The notes under the pieces: generated by a model
The model's database searches: none
The model's input: the letters and a program-made list of their open reading frames with translations, nothing else
Told to the model about the DNA's origin: nothing
Translations under genes and position numbers: made by a program
Shown here: one piece after another, positions 26,386 to 34,672 of the stretch
How positions within the stretch are numbered: position 1 is the stretch's first letter
Layout: each line of letters starts with the position of its first letter
Source of the DNA: Candidatus Pelagisphaera phototrophica
GTDB lineage: Bacteria; Verrucomicrobiota; Verrucomicrobiia; Opitutales; Opitutaceae
DNA length: 64,000 nucleotides
Assembly: GCF_014529625.1 (NCBI RefSeq)
Contig: NZ_CP076039.1
Coordinates: forward strand, 1,302,001 to 1,366,000
Direction of reading: 5' to 3'

Positions 26386-27013
26386 GGCGATCCTCATGTA
26401 CAGGGCGCCCTAATTGGGATGCGTAAAAACGAGACTCGCCAAGAGTGTTGGCGACCGGGCAGCCTTGGAACTCTACCGGTGGATGGGGATCCGGCAATTG
26501 AATGTGATCCCAGCCGAATGGGAGACGGAGATTCGGTTTTCGCAGGGTGGCCATGAATCGATGATGAGAGAGTGGCTCGGTTCTCGGTCGCTTATGAGGC
26601 CCCAGGGCGAGGGAGATTTGGGGGATTGGATGATACGAGCCGCTCGATCGTGTTAGGAGGACGGCGTTGAGAGAAAGATTATTTTTCTGGGAGCAGACTG
26701 CCTCGGGCTTGACGAGCCAGCTTTGCAGAAGGCCGCTTTGGCATTGGACTGCTCCGACTTCGTCTTGGGTCCCGCATCGGATGGAGGATACTATTTACTA
26801 GGTATTAAGTCCTTGGAACCTTCAGTATTCCATGGAATCAATTGGGGAAGTCCGTCTGTCTTAAAAGAGACCATCGATCGAATACGGTTGCTGGACAAAG
26901 CGGTGAAACTGTTGGAACAACGCGTAGACGTGGATGATTGGGAGGACCTGTTAAGCCAACGCAAATTTGTAGATGCAGATCTCTGGCAGTGCTTGTCTCT
27001 CCCCGATACTTAA
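26369..27013 (+). pseudogene. TIGR04282/DUF2064 glycosyltransferase with two in-frame stop codons
   Basis: From ATG 26369 one frame runs to TAA 27011-27013 with the family's features in order: ILMYRAP-stop-LGCVKTRLAKSVGDRAALELYRWM (family: P-x-P-G-x-V-K-T-R-L), then GDLGDWMIRAARSC-stop-EDGVERKIIFLGADCLGLDEPALQKA, VLGPASDGGYYLLGIKSLEPSVFHGINWGSP and a C-terminal VDVDDWEDL. The frame is broken only by TAA at 26411-26413 and TAG at 26654-26656, with no frameshift. The protein would be a GT-A nucleotidyl-sugar enzyme of about 214 residues. Because only point nonsense changes separate it from an intact gene, inactivation looks recent. It overlaps the preceding membrane protein gene by 17 bases. 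Confidence 0.88.
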
Positions 27014-27025
27014 GGTTTCGATATT

Positions 27026-28474
27026 CTAGTATTCATCCACGGTTCTCAGTTGGATGCTGTCGATGACACGATCGCTTGCAAGGGTATCTGAGACGAGCAC
27101 TATTTTATCACCGGACTTCAAGTACCCGCGTGTTACTAGAACCTTCATGGCCCGAGCCACGGTGGCTTCTGGCTCGGTGCAGAAAATCATCTGGAAGGGT
27201 ACGACTCCGTGATGGAGGCGTAGTTTTCGAACGGTATCGAATGAATTGGTAAACGCGAATATAGGCGAGGTTCGTGGTCGTTGAGCGGATACCCCGCGAG
27301 CCATGGAACCGCTTCGCGTAAAACAGAGAATCGCAACCGCATCCAACTCGTTGGCCATGATGACAGCCGAATGTTGGATACGAGCCTTGTCAGTAATGAG
27401 GGCAAGTTCCTGGGCGAAGTTGAATTTCTTTCCTTCCTGATCGATTGCTTTGGATATTTTCGTAAGCGCTTCCACGCATTGGATCGGGTATTTGCCAATT
27501 GTGGTCTCACCAGAAAGCATGACACAGTCAGCTTCTTCTTCGATGGCGATGGCAACATCCGAGACTTCGGCTCGAGTCGGAATCGGATTGGAAATCATCG
27601 ATTCAAGCATGTGGGTTGCGATGATGACCGGCTTGCCCGAGCGAAGGCAGGACTTCACTGCATTGTGCTGGATAATGGGCAGAGTCTCGAACGGGCACTC
27701 GATGCCTAAGTCACCGCGAGCGACCATGAGGGCATCTGATTCTCCGATGATCCCTTCTAAGTTGGTAATTGCTGACTGGTCCTCAATTTTGGCGACAATG
27801 CGTGCGTCGTGACCTCCATTTTCGTCGAGAAATCCTCTAAGGATTCTTATGTCGTTTTCTTCGCGCACGAAAGAAAGGGCAAAAAGATCAACGCCTTCCT
27901 CGATTCCCACCAAGGCATCTCCTTGGTCCTTTTCGGTGAGAGGAGGTAAGTCGACTTTGAATCCGGGTAGGTTGATGTGCCGCCGACTGTGAAGCTCGCC
28001 CGGGATGATCACTTTGCAGCGAATTCGTTGGTCGTTTTTCTCAAGTACCTCAAGACGGATGAGCCCGTTGTCTACGAGGATATCACCGCCAACTTCAATC
28101 CCTCTTGCGAGATTGGGGTAGTTGACACTGACTGAGCGAAAATCTTCAGACAATGGCGCATCAGGCGAGACGATGAAATCGAAGAGCTGGCCGACTTCGA
28201 GCACGATTGGCTTTTCGACCACTCCGGTGCGAATCTCCGGTCCCTTGATATCCATCATGATGGAAAGGGGGCGCTCGATCTTTTCGCCGATACTTCGAAT
28301 GCGACGGCAAACCTTACGCACATAGTCGTGGTTCGCATGAGCCATGTTGATGCGACACACATCGACAAAGTGAACCGACATCAAAGTCTCGAGAATTTCT
28401 TCGCTATCGGTAGAGGGACCGATGGTGAAGACGATTTTTGTCCGTCGCGCTCTTCGAGGTGGATTGTGAATCAT
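27026..28474 (-). CDS. pyk: pyruvate kinase
   Basis: Catalyses phosphoenolpyruvate plus ADP to pyruvate plus ATP. The frame is open from 28549, but ATG 28472-28474 (MIHNPPRRARRTKIVFTIGPS) matches the usual N-terminus and avoids overlap with the upstream gene, giving 482 residues. Family motifs are TKIVFTIGPS, MDIKGPEIRTG, the active-site signature around RIVAKIEDQSAI (catalytic Lys), MVARGDLGIECPFE, and HMLESMISNPIPTRAEVSDVA. The C-terminal domain (TRSGSMARGVSAQRPRTSP) is complete. It converges with the DUF2064 pseudogene at 13 bases and follows the WalJ-like gene. Confidence 0.96.
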   Translation of the reverse strand: MIHNPPRRARRTKIVFTIGPSTDSEEILETLMSVHFVDVCRINMAHANHDYVRKVCRRIRSIGEKIERPLSIMMDIKGPEIRTGVVEKPIVLEVGQLFDFIVSPDAPLSEDFRSVSVNYPNLARGIEVGGDILVDNGLIRLEVLEKNDQRIRCKVIIPGELHSRRHINLPGFKVDLPPLTEKDQGDALVGIEEGVDLFALSFVREENDIRILRGFLDENGGHDARIVAKIEDQSAITNLEGIIGESDALMVARGDLGIECPFETLPIIQHNAVKSCLRSGKPVIIATHMLESMISNPIPTRAEVSDVAIAIEEEADCVMLSGETTIGKYPIQCVEALTKISKAIDQEGKKFNFAQELALITDKARIQHSAVIMANELDAVAILCFTRSGSMARGVSAQRPRTSPIFAFTNSFDTVRKLRLHHGVVPFQMIFCTEPEATVARAMKVLVTRGYLKSGDKIVLVSDTLASDRVIDSIQLRTVDEY

Positions 28475-28545
28475 AGTAATTAGGTTAGGGATCCTAAATA
28501 AGCGAATGGAGGGACAATCTGTCGGCGTAAGTAGATGCCCAACGA

Positions 28546-29343
28546 TCAAACCAAACGTAAGGCTGAGCCTTCGCCCGCTTCGATGGTATCGATACGATAA
28601 GAGGATCGCTGTCTCAAACCGGAAAATACATTTTGGATAGCGTCGGCACTGTTGCAGTCTCGGCTCAAGTGGGCGAGGAAAACCTGGCTCCAGCTTGGGC
28701 TATCGATCGATTCGAGCAGATCGCAAGCCGCCCGATTGGAAAGGTGGCCGTGCCGGCCGCTGATGCGCTGTTTGATTGACCAGGGGCGTTTTTCGTCCCG
28801 TTCAAGCAATTGAGGGCAATAGTTGGATTCGACGATGAGCGTATCAACATCTCGAATGCGCTCGGCAATACCGACAGGGGCAAACCCAAGGTCGGTTAGC
28901 CAGGCGAGACTGCGGATGGGGGAAAACAGGTCGTCGCCGCGGCCGCTCTTGAACTTGAATCCGACTGGATCGTGGGCATCGTGCGGCACCGAAAAGCTTT
29001 CAACGGTAAGATCTCGAAACTCGAATGTCGATCCGGTGTTGAAGATCTTCCAGTCAGGCCTGTGCTTTAGCTTGGGCTGAACCGCCTTAGCCGTCATGAT
29101 ATTGGCGAACACGACTGGATTGAATTTCTTGGCGAATGTAGAAATGCCCGCGGTATGATCGCTGTGTTCGTGGGTGATGAATATGGCGTCGATTTCTTCG
29201 GGCTGGACACCGCGTTCCTCGAGCATGCCGCAGATTCGTTTACAGCTAAAACCGGCGTCCACGAGGACTTTGCAGTTTTCCGTGATCAAGAGTCCGCTAT
29301 TGCCGGAACTGCTACTGCCAAGGATCGAGAACTGCATGGACAT
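28546..29343 (-). CDS. metallo-beta-lactamase-fold hydrolase (YycJ/WalJ family)
   Basis: Predicted metal-dependent phosphodiesterase/exonuclease of the YycJ/WalJ group, which has been linked to DNA replication or cell-wall coordination. Metal-ligand motif THEHSDHTAG and later HGHLSNRAA and AHLSRDCNS are present. The N-terminal ILGSSSSGNSGLLI strand is diagnostic. A frame is open to 29403, but MSM at 29343/29337 starts the conserved fold; the extra residues come from a low-complexity stretch and are not included. It lies 71 bases before the pyk start on the same strand. Confidence 0.88.
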   Translation of the reverse strand: MSMQFSILGSSSSGNSGLLITENCKVLVDAGFSCKRICGMLEERGVQPEEIDAIFITHEHSDHTAGISTFAKKFNPVVFANIMTAKAVQPKLKHRPDWKIFNTGSTFEFRDLTVESFSVPHDAHDPVGFKFKSGRGDDLFSPIRSLAWLTDLGFAPVGIAERIRDVDTLIVESNYCPQLLERDEKRPWSIKQRISGRHGHLSNRAACDLLESIDSPSWSQVFLAHLSRDCNSADAIQNVFSGLRQRSSYRIDTIEAGEGSALRLV

Positions 29344-29427
29344 CGAAGAACACAATGACGCGGAGACACGGCGGAACTCAAATGCGAAATGGAAGGGGGG
29401 CAAAATTGTTCGAAAGCGGGATTCGTT

Positions 29428-29691
29428 CTACAGCGAAATTGATGCTGATGAGTTCTGTTTTCGCAGTCGCTCTCTGCGCTGGACGAAGAAGTAGATGATA
29501 GCTCCGAGCAGTTGGGTGAATAGGATTACGAGCACCCAGATCAATTTGTTGTTTCCCTCATCCGATTCGTGTTTGATGCAATCGACCAGCATCCAGATCC
29601 AAAAACCGAGGAGGGAAAAACCCACGAGACCCATACACACGAAAAGGAAAACGGGGAGTATAAGTGAAATGTCTTGGGCGGAGGATTCCAT
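29428..29691 (-). CDS. small PLDc_N-type membrane protein
   Basis: An 87-residue protein with two transmembrane helices (about 10-37 and 48-66) in the PLDc_N pattern: FWIWMLVDCIKHE, then NKLIWVLVILFTQLLGAIIYFFVQR, with a basic end. Such small proteins correspond to the N-terminal membrane part of cardiolipin synthases but occur alone in many bacteria, with unknown role. It lies 84 bases upstream of the WalJ-like gene on the same strand. Confidence 0.82.
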   Translation of the reverse strand: MESSAQDISLILPVFLFVCMGLVGFSLLGFWIWMLVDCIKHESDEGNNKLIWVLVILFTQLLGAIIYFFVQRRERLRKQNSSASISL

Positions 29692-30049
29692 GGAAGATGT
29701 TGTGATCGGAAGCTAGGAGGGTTTGGAGACTCGGTGTCAATAGATGGAATTTTTGGATTTTTCTTTTTCAGAGGGATATTTCAAGGTAAAGATCAAGGGA
29801 TCGGGTTGTGTGATCGTGATGAACCTTCCTCGATAGGGTACGAAATCGATCTAGTTCGTTACTTTGGAATAAAAGGCAGAGCTTGCCTTTTTTTTTTCGG
29901 GGTATCTAGTGGCTGATTGCTAATTTCGGATCGTGGCGGGTCTGGCAGGTTGCTGGCGGATATGCGACGATTTGGGGGCGAGAGCCGTCAATGGGGCAGT
30001 TGGAACGTTGAATCCACTGCTCAGCCGACTGTTTTTATTTTGTAAGTTT
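29692..30049. other. region between PLDc_N gene and folE2; holds an orphan terminator
   Basis: No gene is evident. Plus-strand frames exist (29674-29916 and an in-frame extension of folE2 from 29933) but lack family features. A strong intrinsic-terminator structure lies at 29871-29897 on the plus strand, about 150 bases before folE2, although no plus-strand gene precedes it. A folE2 leader/attenuator or a small RNA would explain it. No recognisable tetrahydrofolate-riboswitch core was seen. Confidence 0.4.
29871..29897 (+). terminator. intrinsic terminator without an upstream plus-strand gene
   Basis: AAAAGGCA (29871-29878), loop GAGCT, TGCCTTTT (29884-29891) form an 8-bp perfect stem followed by a run of T to 29897 (11 T in total). 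It is a strong plus-strand rho-independent terminator. The nearest preceding gene is on the other strand, so it would terminate a leader or small RNA. Confidence 0.65.
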
Positions 30050-31033
30050 ATGTCCACTAAAGATAAGCCAAAAATGTACCTGCATAAGACCGAAGCCGAA
30101 GCAAAGGCTCCGATCGCGCGTGGGTACGATGCTTTGTTCCGACCCTCGGAGGAATACCGGGACTCGATGCCAGATATAATGGATTCGGTGGAGTTGATGC
30201 ATGGAGCTTCCGTTCCGATCCAGCAAGTAGGTGTCTCCAACTTTCGTTTGCCATTGAAGTACCGCCGACTTGATGGATCGGAAATTGAACTCGAAACTAG
30301 CGTAGTAGGGACCGTTTCCTTGGAAGCGAGTCTCAAGGGGATCAACATGTCCCGTATCATGCGTTCGTTCTACGAGCACAAAGATGAGGCGTTCACTTTA
30401 GACACGATCAAGCAGGTGCTAGATAAATTTCGGGAAAAGGTGGAGAGTTTGGATGCCCGTGTGGCATTGCGTTTTAATTACCCGATTGCTCAGGAAAGTT
30501 TAAGAAGTGGCTTGAATGGATACCAATACTATCAAAGCGCTCTAGAAGGTCGACTTTCGAAGATGGGGGTATTCGAGAAACGAATTGTTTTCGACTTCAT
30601 CTATTCGTCGGCCTGTCCCTGCTCAGCTGAGTTGGCGGAACATGCTCGCGATGTGCGAAACGTTTATTCAATTCCCCACTCCCAGCGAAGCAAGGCGCGG
30701 ATTTGGGTCACGCTTGCTGAAGGGGCGGACTTGTCTTTAGAAGAGATTCAAGGGCACTGCGTAAATGGGCTGAAGACCGAAACACAAGTGATGGTCAAGC
30801 GAGAGGACGAGCAAGCCTTCGCCGAGTTGAACGGGGCCCACATTAAATTTGTCGAGGATGCCGCGAGGTCGATTTTTAAAGAATTGAATGCAGATCCCCG
30901 TATCGCCGACTTTCAGGTAGCGTGTTCGCATTTGGAATCGCTGCATTCGCACGACGCGGTGTCTGTTATTTGCAAAGGAGTTGAAGGGGGTCACCAAGCA
31001 GACTTTTCAGACTTCAACGATTTAATTTGCTAG
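30050..31033 (+). CDS. folE2: GTP cyclohydrolase FolE2 (type IB)
   Basis: Converts GTP to 7,8-dihydroneopterin triphosphate for folate (or queuosine) synthesis. The upstream frame opens at 29933, but ATG 30050 (MSTKDKPKM) is taken because the residues before it show no similarity. The protein is then 327 residues. GCYH-IB motifs are seen: [31 protein letters not shown], the [10 protein letters not shown] segment with the catalytic/metal Cys, and the C-terminal [17 protein letters not shown]. This family is metal-flexible and often under Zur control; no convincing Zur box was found upstream. Confidence 0.94.
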   Translation: MSTKDKPKMYLHKTEAEAKAPIARGYDALFRPSEEYRDSMPDIMDSVELMHGASVPIQQVGVSNFRLPLKYRRLDGSEIELETSVVGTVSLEASLKGINMSRIMRSFYEHKDEAFTLDTIKQVLDKFREKVESLDARVALRFNYPIAQESLRSGLNGYQYYQSALEGRLSKMGVFEKRIVFDFIYSSACPCSAELAEHARDVRNVYSIPHSQRSKARIWVTLAEGADLSLEEIQGHCVNGLKTETQVMVKREDEQAFAELNGAHIKFVEDAARSIFKELNADPRIADFQVACSHLESLHSHDAVSVICKGVEGGHQADFSDFNDLIC

Positions 31034-31130
31034 CTGGCTGAACGAGACATCCTTTTACAGAGGGACGGCAACAATGAGTTGCGGACTTCACTGGAATCCT
31101 CCACCTTAACCTCTACATTAATTCACAACA

Positions 31131-32183
31131 ATGTCACGGACGACGATTGAGGCACCGTTTTCAGAAACGGAAATTGAAACCGAGGCGGAGCGTCTGCTTG
31201 CCAAACTCATGCACGTAGATTGTGATTCCCGGCATTCCTGGAATATCGAAACGTGCTGCTCGGTCGCGCCATTGACCCTGGAGATCAACGCCCTCAAAAA
31301 GGAAAAAGAGGCAATCATACTGGCTCACTCCTACGTGGAGCCAGAGATTGTCTACGGGGTGGCTGACTTTTCCGGCGATTCGTATTTTCTATCGATGAAA
31401 GCGAGGGAGGCGAAAGCGCGTCGAATCATCTTTTCAGGAGTGGTGTTCATGGCGGAGACGGCAAAAATATTGTCTCCAGCAGCCGAGGTCCTCGTGCCTG
31501 ATCGAAACTCCGGTTGTTCTCTAGCAGACTCGCTGACTGGTGAGCAGCTGCGAGAACTCAAAGCGGCCTATCCCGAAGCCGGAGTGGTCTGCTATATTAA
31601 TAGCACTGCAGAGGTGAAAGCCGAGTGTGATGTTTGTGTGACGTCGAGCAACGTTTACAAGATTGTTGCGGCCATGCCGCAAAAGCAGATCCTGTTCGTC
31701 CCAGATCGTTTAATGGCGGACAATATCCGCGTCGAGATGAAAAGGAGAGGTATCGAAAAGAAGATAATCTCTTCGGATGGTACTTGTATTGTGCATGACC
31801 AGTTTGATCCTAATCTGATTGCCGAGTCGCGGACCAAGTTTCCAGGTTTGAAAGTCGTGTCCCACCCCGAATGTACGATGGAAATCACGGGCAAAAGCGA
31901 CTACGTTGGAAGTACGGGGGGCATGATGGATTACGTGAAAAAAACGGAAGCGCCGTACTTTATGATGCTGACAGAATGCGGGTTGGTGGAGCGCATTGAA
32001 GTTGAGAGTCCGGAAAAGCGATTTATTTCAGGGTGCAAGCTCTGTCCTTACATGAAAATGAACTCTCTGGAAAAGATTCGGGATATTCTCGTTTTGCCTC
32101 GACCTGAGCAAATAGTCGAACTCGAAGAGTCGCTTCGCGTGAAAGCGCTTCACTCGATTGATCGGATGTTCGAAATGAGTTAG
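31131..32183 (+). CDS. nadA: quinolinate synthase A
   Basis: A [4Fe-4S] enzyme condensing iminoaspartate with dihydroxyacetone phosphate to quinolinate. Two pseudo-repeats and three cluster Cys contexts are visible: NSGCSLAD, SHPECTMEI and GCKLCPYMKMN. Substrate motifs AIILAHSYVEPEIVYGVADFSGDSYFLS and VGSTGGMMDYV are present. 350 residues is typical. The stop TAG shares its last base with the GTG start of nadB, so NadA and NadB, which pass an unstable iminoaspartate intermediate, are translationally coupled. Confidence 0.96.
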   Translation: MSRTTIEAPFSETEIETEAERLLAKLMHVDCDSRHSWNIETCCSVAPLTLEINALKKEKEAIILAHSYVEPEIVYGVADFSGDSYFLSMKAREAKARRIIFSGVVFMAETAKILSPAAEVLVPDRNSGCSLADSLTGEQLRELKAAYPEAGVVCYINSTAEVKAECDVCVTSSNVYKIVAAMPQKQILFVPDRLMADNIRVEMKRRGIEKKIISSDGTCIVHDQFDPNLIAESRTKFPGLKVVSHPECTMEITGKSDYVGSTGGMMDYVKKTEAPYFMMLTECGLVERIEVESPEKRFISGCKLCPYMKMNSLEKIRDILVLPRPEQIVELEESLRVKALHSIDRMFEMS

Positions 32184-33784
32184 TGGATACGATTCGGACA
32201 GATTGCCTGGTCATCGGAGCAGGACTGGCGGGCTGTTCCTATGCCCACTGCGCTTCCCAGCTAGGAATGTCGGTCACACTTGTGTGTTCGAATGAACTTT
32301 CCAAGGGAGCGAACAGCCAATGGGCTCAAGGGGGTATCATTTTCGATACGTCCCTAAATGCGGAGCAGCTCAAGCGGGATATCATATCCGCCTCTGATGG
32401 TACCTCGAATCCAGAGGCGGTCGACTCGCTGGTCGAACATGGACAGGAAGCGGTGCAGTCGCTCTTGCTGGATGAGCTTAATGTGCCGTTTGACCGCGAG
32501 AAAACGGGTGATCTTAAGTATACCCGCGAAGGAGGCCACACTGACCGTAGGATCATTTTCTCCAAAGATCTTACGGGTTTGGCGATTCTGACTAACATGC
32601 ACGAGCATGTGGTGGGTTTGAAAAACGTATCCGTTTTGACCAACACGGTTGCGGTGGACCTTTTGACGCTTTCGCACAATTCGCTTGATCCGCTCGACAA
32701 GTACAAGCCAATTACCTGTATCGGGGCTTATGTCCTGGATACCCAAACCGGGAACATTCGGGCCATCATTGCGAAAAAGACGATTCTGGCGACGGGTGGC
32801 ATGGGCCAGATTTTCCAGAATACAACCAATCAGGAAGGGGTCGTCGGCCATGGAGTCGCGATGGCCAAGCGATTGGGGGCGCGAGTGATCGACTTGGAGT
32901 ACATTCAATTCCATCCGACCGTTTTCCTCAAGAAGAACTGTCCCTTGTTTCTCGTTTCGGAAGCGGTGCGCGGGGAGGGAGGTGTGCTCGTAAATAGTGA
33001 AGGTAAAGCATTCATGGATACGATTCATCCAATGAAGTCTTTGGCCCCTCGTGACATCGTGGCCCGGGCAATTCACCAGGAACTGATTTCTTCGGGGGAA
33101 AGTTGCGTCTATATCGACCTTTCGTCGATGAAATCTGATTTCGTTAAAGAACGTTTTCCTTCCATATACCAGCGGTGTTTCGAGAGTGGAGTGGACATCG
33201 CCAAAGAGCCGATACCGGTTGCCCCGGCGGCCCATTATAGCTGTGGTGGCGTCTTTACGGATCTCAAAGGTCGATCCTCAGTTTTGAATCTGAATGCGAT
33301 TGGCGAGACGGCCTGTACAGGGTTACATGGAGCGAATCGCCTCGCGAGCACTTCTTTGCTCGAGTGCCTTGTAACGGCGAAACTAACGGCGGAAGCGGAT
33401 TGCCAAGATGTTCGATCGGCTAACTTCCATTTGCCGGCCGTTCGCGATTGGGAAAGCCCGGACGAGAGTCCTGACGAGGTGCTTATCCAGCAAGACATGC
33501 GGCTGATTCGAAGTACTATGTGGAATTACGTTGGCTTGATCCGATCTTCGCGTCGCCTGCACCGGGCAAGGCGAATTCTATTGGAACTGGAGCAGGAGAT
33601 CAGCGAGTTTTATTCGGGCAACCGGTTAACCCGTTCCTTGATTGATCTTCGCAATGCGGTTCGAACTGCCTTGCTCGTCGTTCATGCGGCGAGTTTGAAC
33701 TCGGAAAGTAAAGGAAGCCACTTTGTCGTGGTTGGAGATGATGAAGTTGATACCCTAGCGGCAGCCACGGACGAAATAAAATAG
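32183..33784 (+). CDS. nadB: L-aspartate oxidase
   Basis: FAD enzyme oxidising L-aspartate to iminoaspartate, which NadA uses. The start is GTG 32183, overlapping the nadA stop by one base. The FAD dinucleotide fold is VIGAGLAGCSYA, followed by NSQWAQGGI, EGGHTDRRIIF, LATGGMGQIFQNTTN, and the second conserved block APAAHYSCGGVFTDLKGRS with GETACTGLHGANRLASTSLLECLV. The C-terminal helical domain (SSRRLHRARRIL) is complete. 533 residues is usual. Confidence 0.96.
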   Translation: MDTIRTDCLVIGAGLAGCSYAHCASQLGMSVTLVCSNELSKGANSQWAQGGIIFDTSLNAEQLKRDIISASDGTSNPEAVDSLVEHGQEAVQSLLLDELNVPFDREKTGDLKYTREGGHTDRRIIFSKDLTGLAILTNMHEHVVGLKNVSVLTNTVAVDLLTLSHNSLDPLDKYKPITCIGAYVLDTQTGNIRAIIAKKTILATGGMGQIFQNTTNQEGVVGHGVAMAKRLGARVIDLEYIQFHPTVFLKKNCPLFLVSEAVRGEGGVLVNSEGKAFMDTIHPMKSLAPRDIVARAIHQELISSGESCVYIDLSSMKSDFVKERFPSIYQRCFESGVDIAKEPIPVAPAAHYSCGGVFTDLKGRSSVLNLNAIGETACTGLHGANRLASTSLLECLVTAKLTAEADCQDVRSANFHLPAVRDWESPDESPDEVLIQQDMRLIRSTMWNYVGLIRSSRRLHRARRILLELEQEISEFYSGNRLTRSLIDLRNAVRTALLVVHAASLNSESKGSHFVVVGDDEVDTLAAATDEIK

Positions 33785-33842
33785 GCTCGTCCGCGTTGTA
33801 TTTGTAATTGCCCTCTCAGCAAAAAACCAAACAGTTCGAACC

Positions 33843-34493
33843 ATGTCAACGATCTCGAGTACTGATCTATTGGAGCAACTCAAATGGCGTTATGCCGTCA
33901 AAGAATTCGATTCCCGTAAGGAGATTCCGGAAGAACTGGTTTCTGCGCTAGAAGATTCGCTTGTGTTGACTCCGTCGTCGTTTGGGCTACAGCCTTGGAA
34001 GTTTTATCTAATAGAAGACCAGGCAATCAAAGACCAGCTTCCTGAGATTTCTTGGAATCAGCCTCAGCCAAGGGATTGTTCTCACATGGTGGCTCTTGCG
34101 ATAAAGAGAAACTTCGCAGAAGCAGACGTGAGCAATTTCATCGATTGTCTTGCCGCCAGTCGAAATGTTTCGGTGGAAAGTCTTGAAGGCTATAAGCAAT
34201 TTGCCGGAGGTTTCGTGGCTCAAGGAGTGAGTGAGGGATGGATTGAGCATTGGTCCACTCACCAAGTTTATATTGCGATCGGCCAGTTGATGTCCAGCGC
34301 GGCTCTTCTGGGAATTGATGCTTGTCCCATGGAAGGCATCCAAGCGGACAAGTACGACGAAATCCTTGGATTAAATGGGACTGATTATCACGTGGTGCTC
34401 GGCTGCGCTTTGGGATACCGTGCTGAAAGCGATAAGTACGCTACCATGAACAAGGCACGATTTCGCAAGGAGGAAATGATCGAAAGGCGCTAG
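33843..34493 (+). CDS. nitroreductase-family NAD(P)H-dependent oxidoreductase
   Basis: A 216-residue FMN enzyme of the NfsB/YdgI-like group. The N-terminal RYAVKEFDSRKEI is the FMN-phosphate-binding segment (RxSxxxF/Y variant) and LTPSSFGLQPWKFYLIED the isoalloxazine-contact region. The C-terminal CPMEGIQADKYDEILGL and VVLGCALGYRAESD (the second FMN site) complete the fold. The natural substrate is unknown. It follows nadB by 58 bases on the same strand, so it may share its transcript. Confidence 0.88.
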   Translation: MSTISSTDLLEQLKWRYAVKEFDSRKEIPEELVSALEDSLVLTPSSFGLQPWKFYLIEDQAIKDQLPEISWNQPQPRDCSHMVALAIKRNFAEADVSNFIDCLAASRNVSVESLEGYKQFAGGFVAQGVSEGWIEHWSTHQVYIAIGQLMSSAALLGIDACPMEGIQADKYDEILGLNGTDYHVVLGCALGYRAESDKYATMNKARFRKEEMIERR

Positions 34494-34672
34494 TGCATTG
34501 GCAGGACCCGCGATCCGAATACGTTAAGATCGCTAGCCCGGCTCATTCTGGATGGGTACTGAAGCACCAGGCCGTGTGGACTGGCTTTCGTAGATCTAGA
34601 AACCTCAGAGGTTGACAGCTCTCGAACTTTTTCGAGTCTCCCTTGTTACAGTTTGGAGACACTTCTAAAATC

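Noticed and set aside
26411-26656. Idea that the two in-frame stops are recoded as amino acids
   Set aside because: TAA and TAG are used as ordinary terminators by neighbouring genes (for example floA and nadA), and no recoding structure was seen; a pseudogene or sequence error is simpler.
29344-29403. N-terminal extension of the WalJ-like hydrolase
   Set aside because: The added residues come from low-complexity DNA (ACACAATGACGCGGAGACACGG type) of the sort seen as filler in many genomes, and the conserved fold starts at MSM/MQFS.
29933-30049. N-terminal extension of folE2 from the upstream start
   Set aside because: The extra residues show no similarity to FolE2 proteins and would overlap leader DNA just after the terminator; ATG 30050 fits the family start.
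29692-30049. Zur box or tetrahydrofolate riboswitch before folE2
   Set aside because: No Zur-like palindrome and no conserved tetrahydrofolate-riboswitch core was found; only the terminator stem is supported.
34612-34636. TTGACA before dapL as a -35 box
   Set aside because: No -10 hexamer occurs at suitable spacing; the overlapping CTCGAA/TTCGAG palindrome is only noted.
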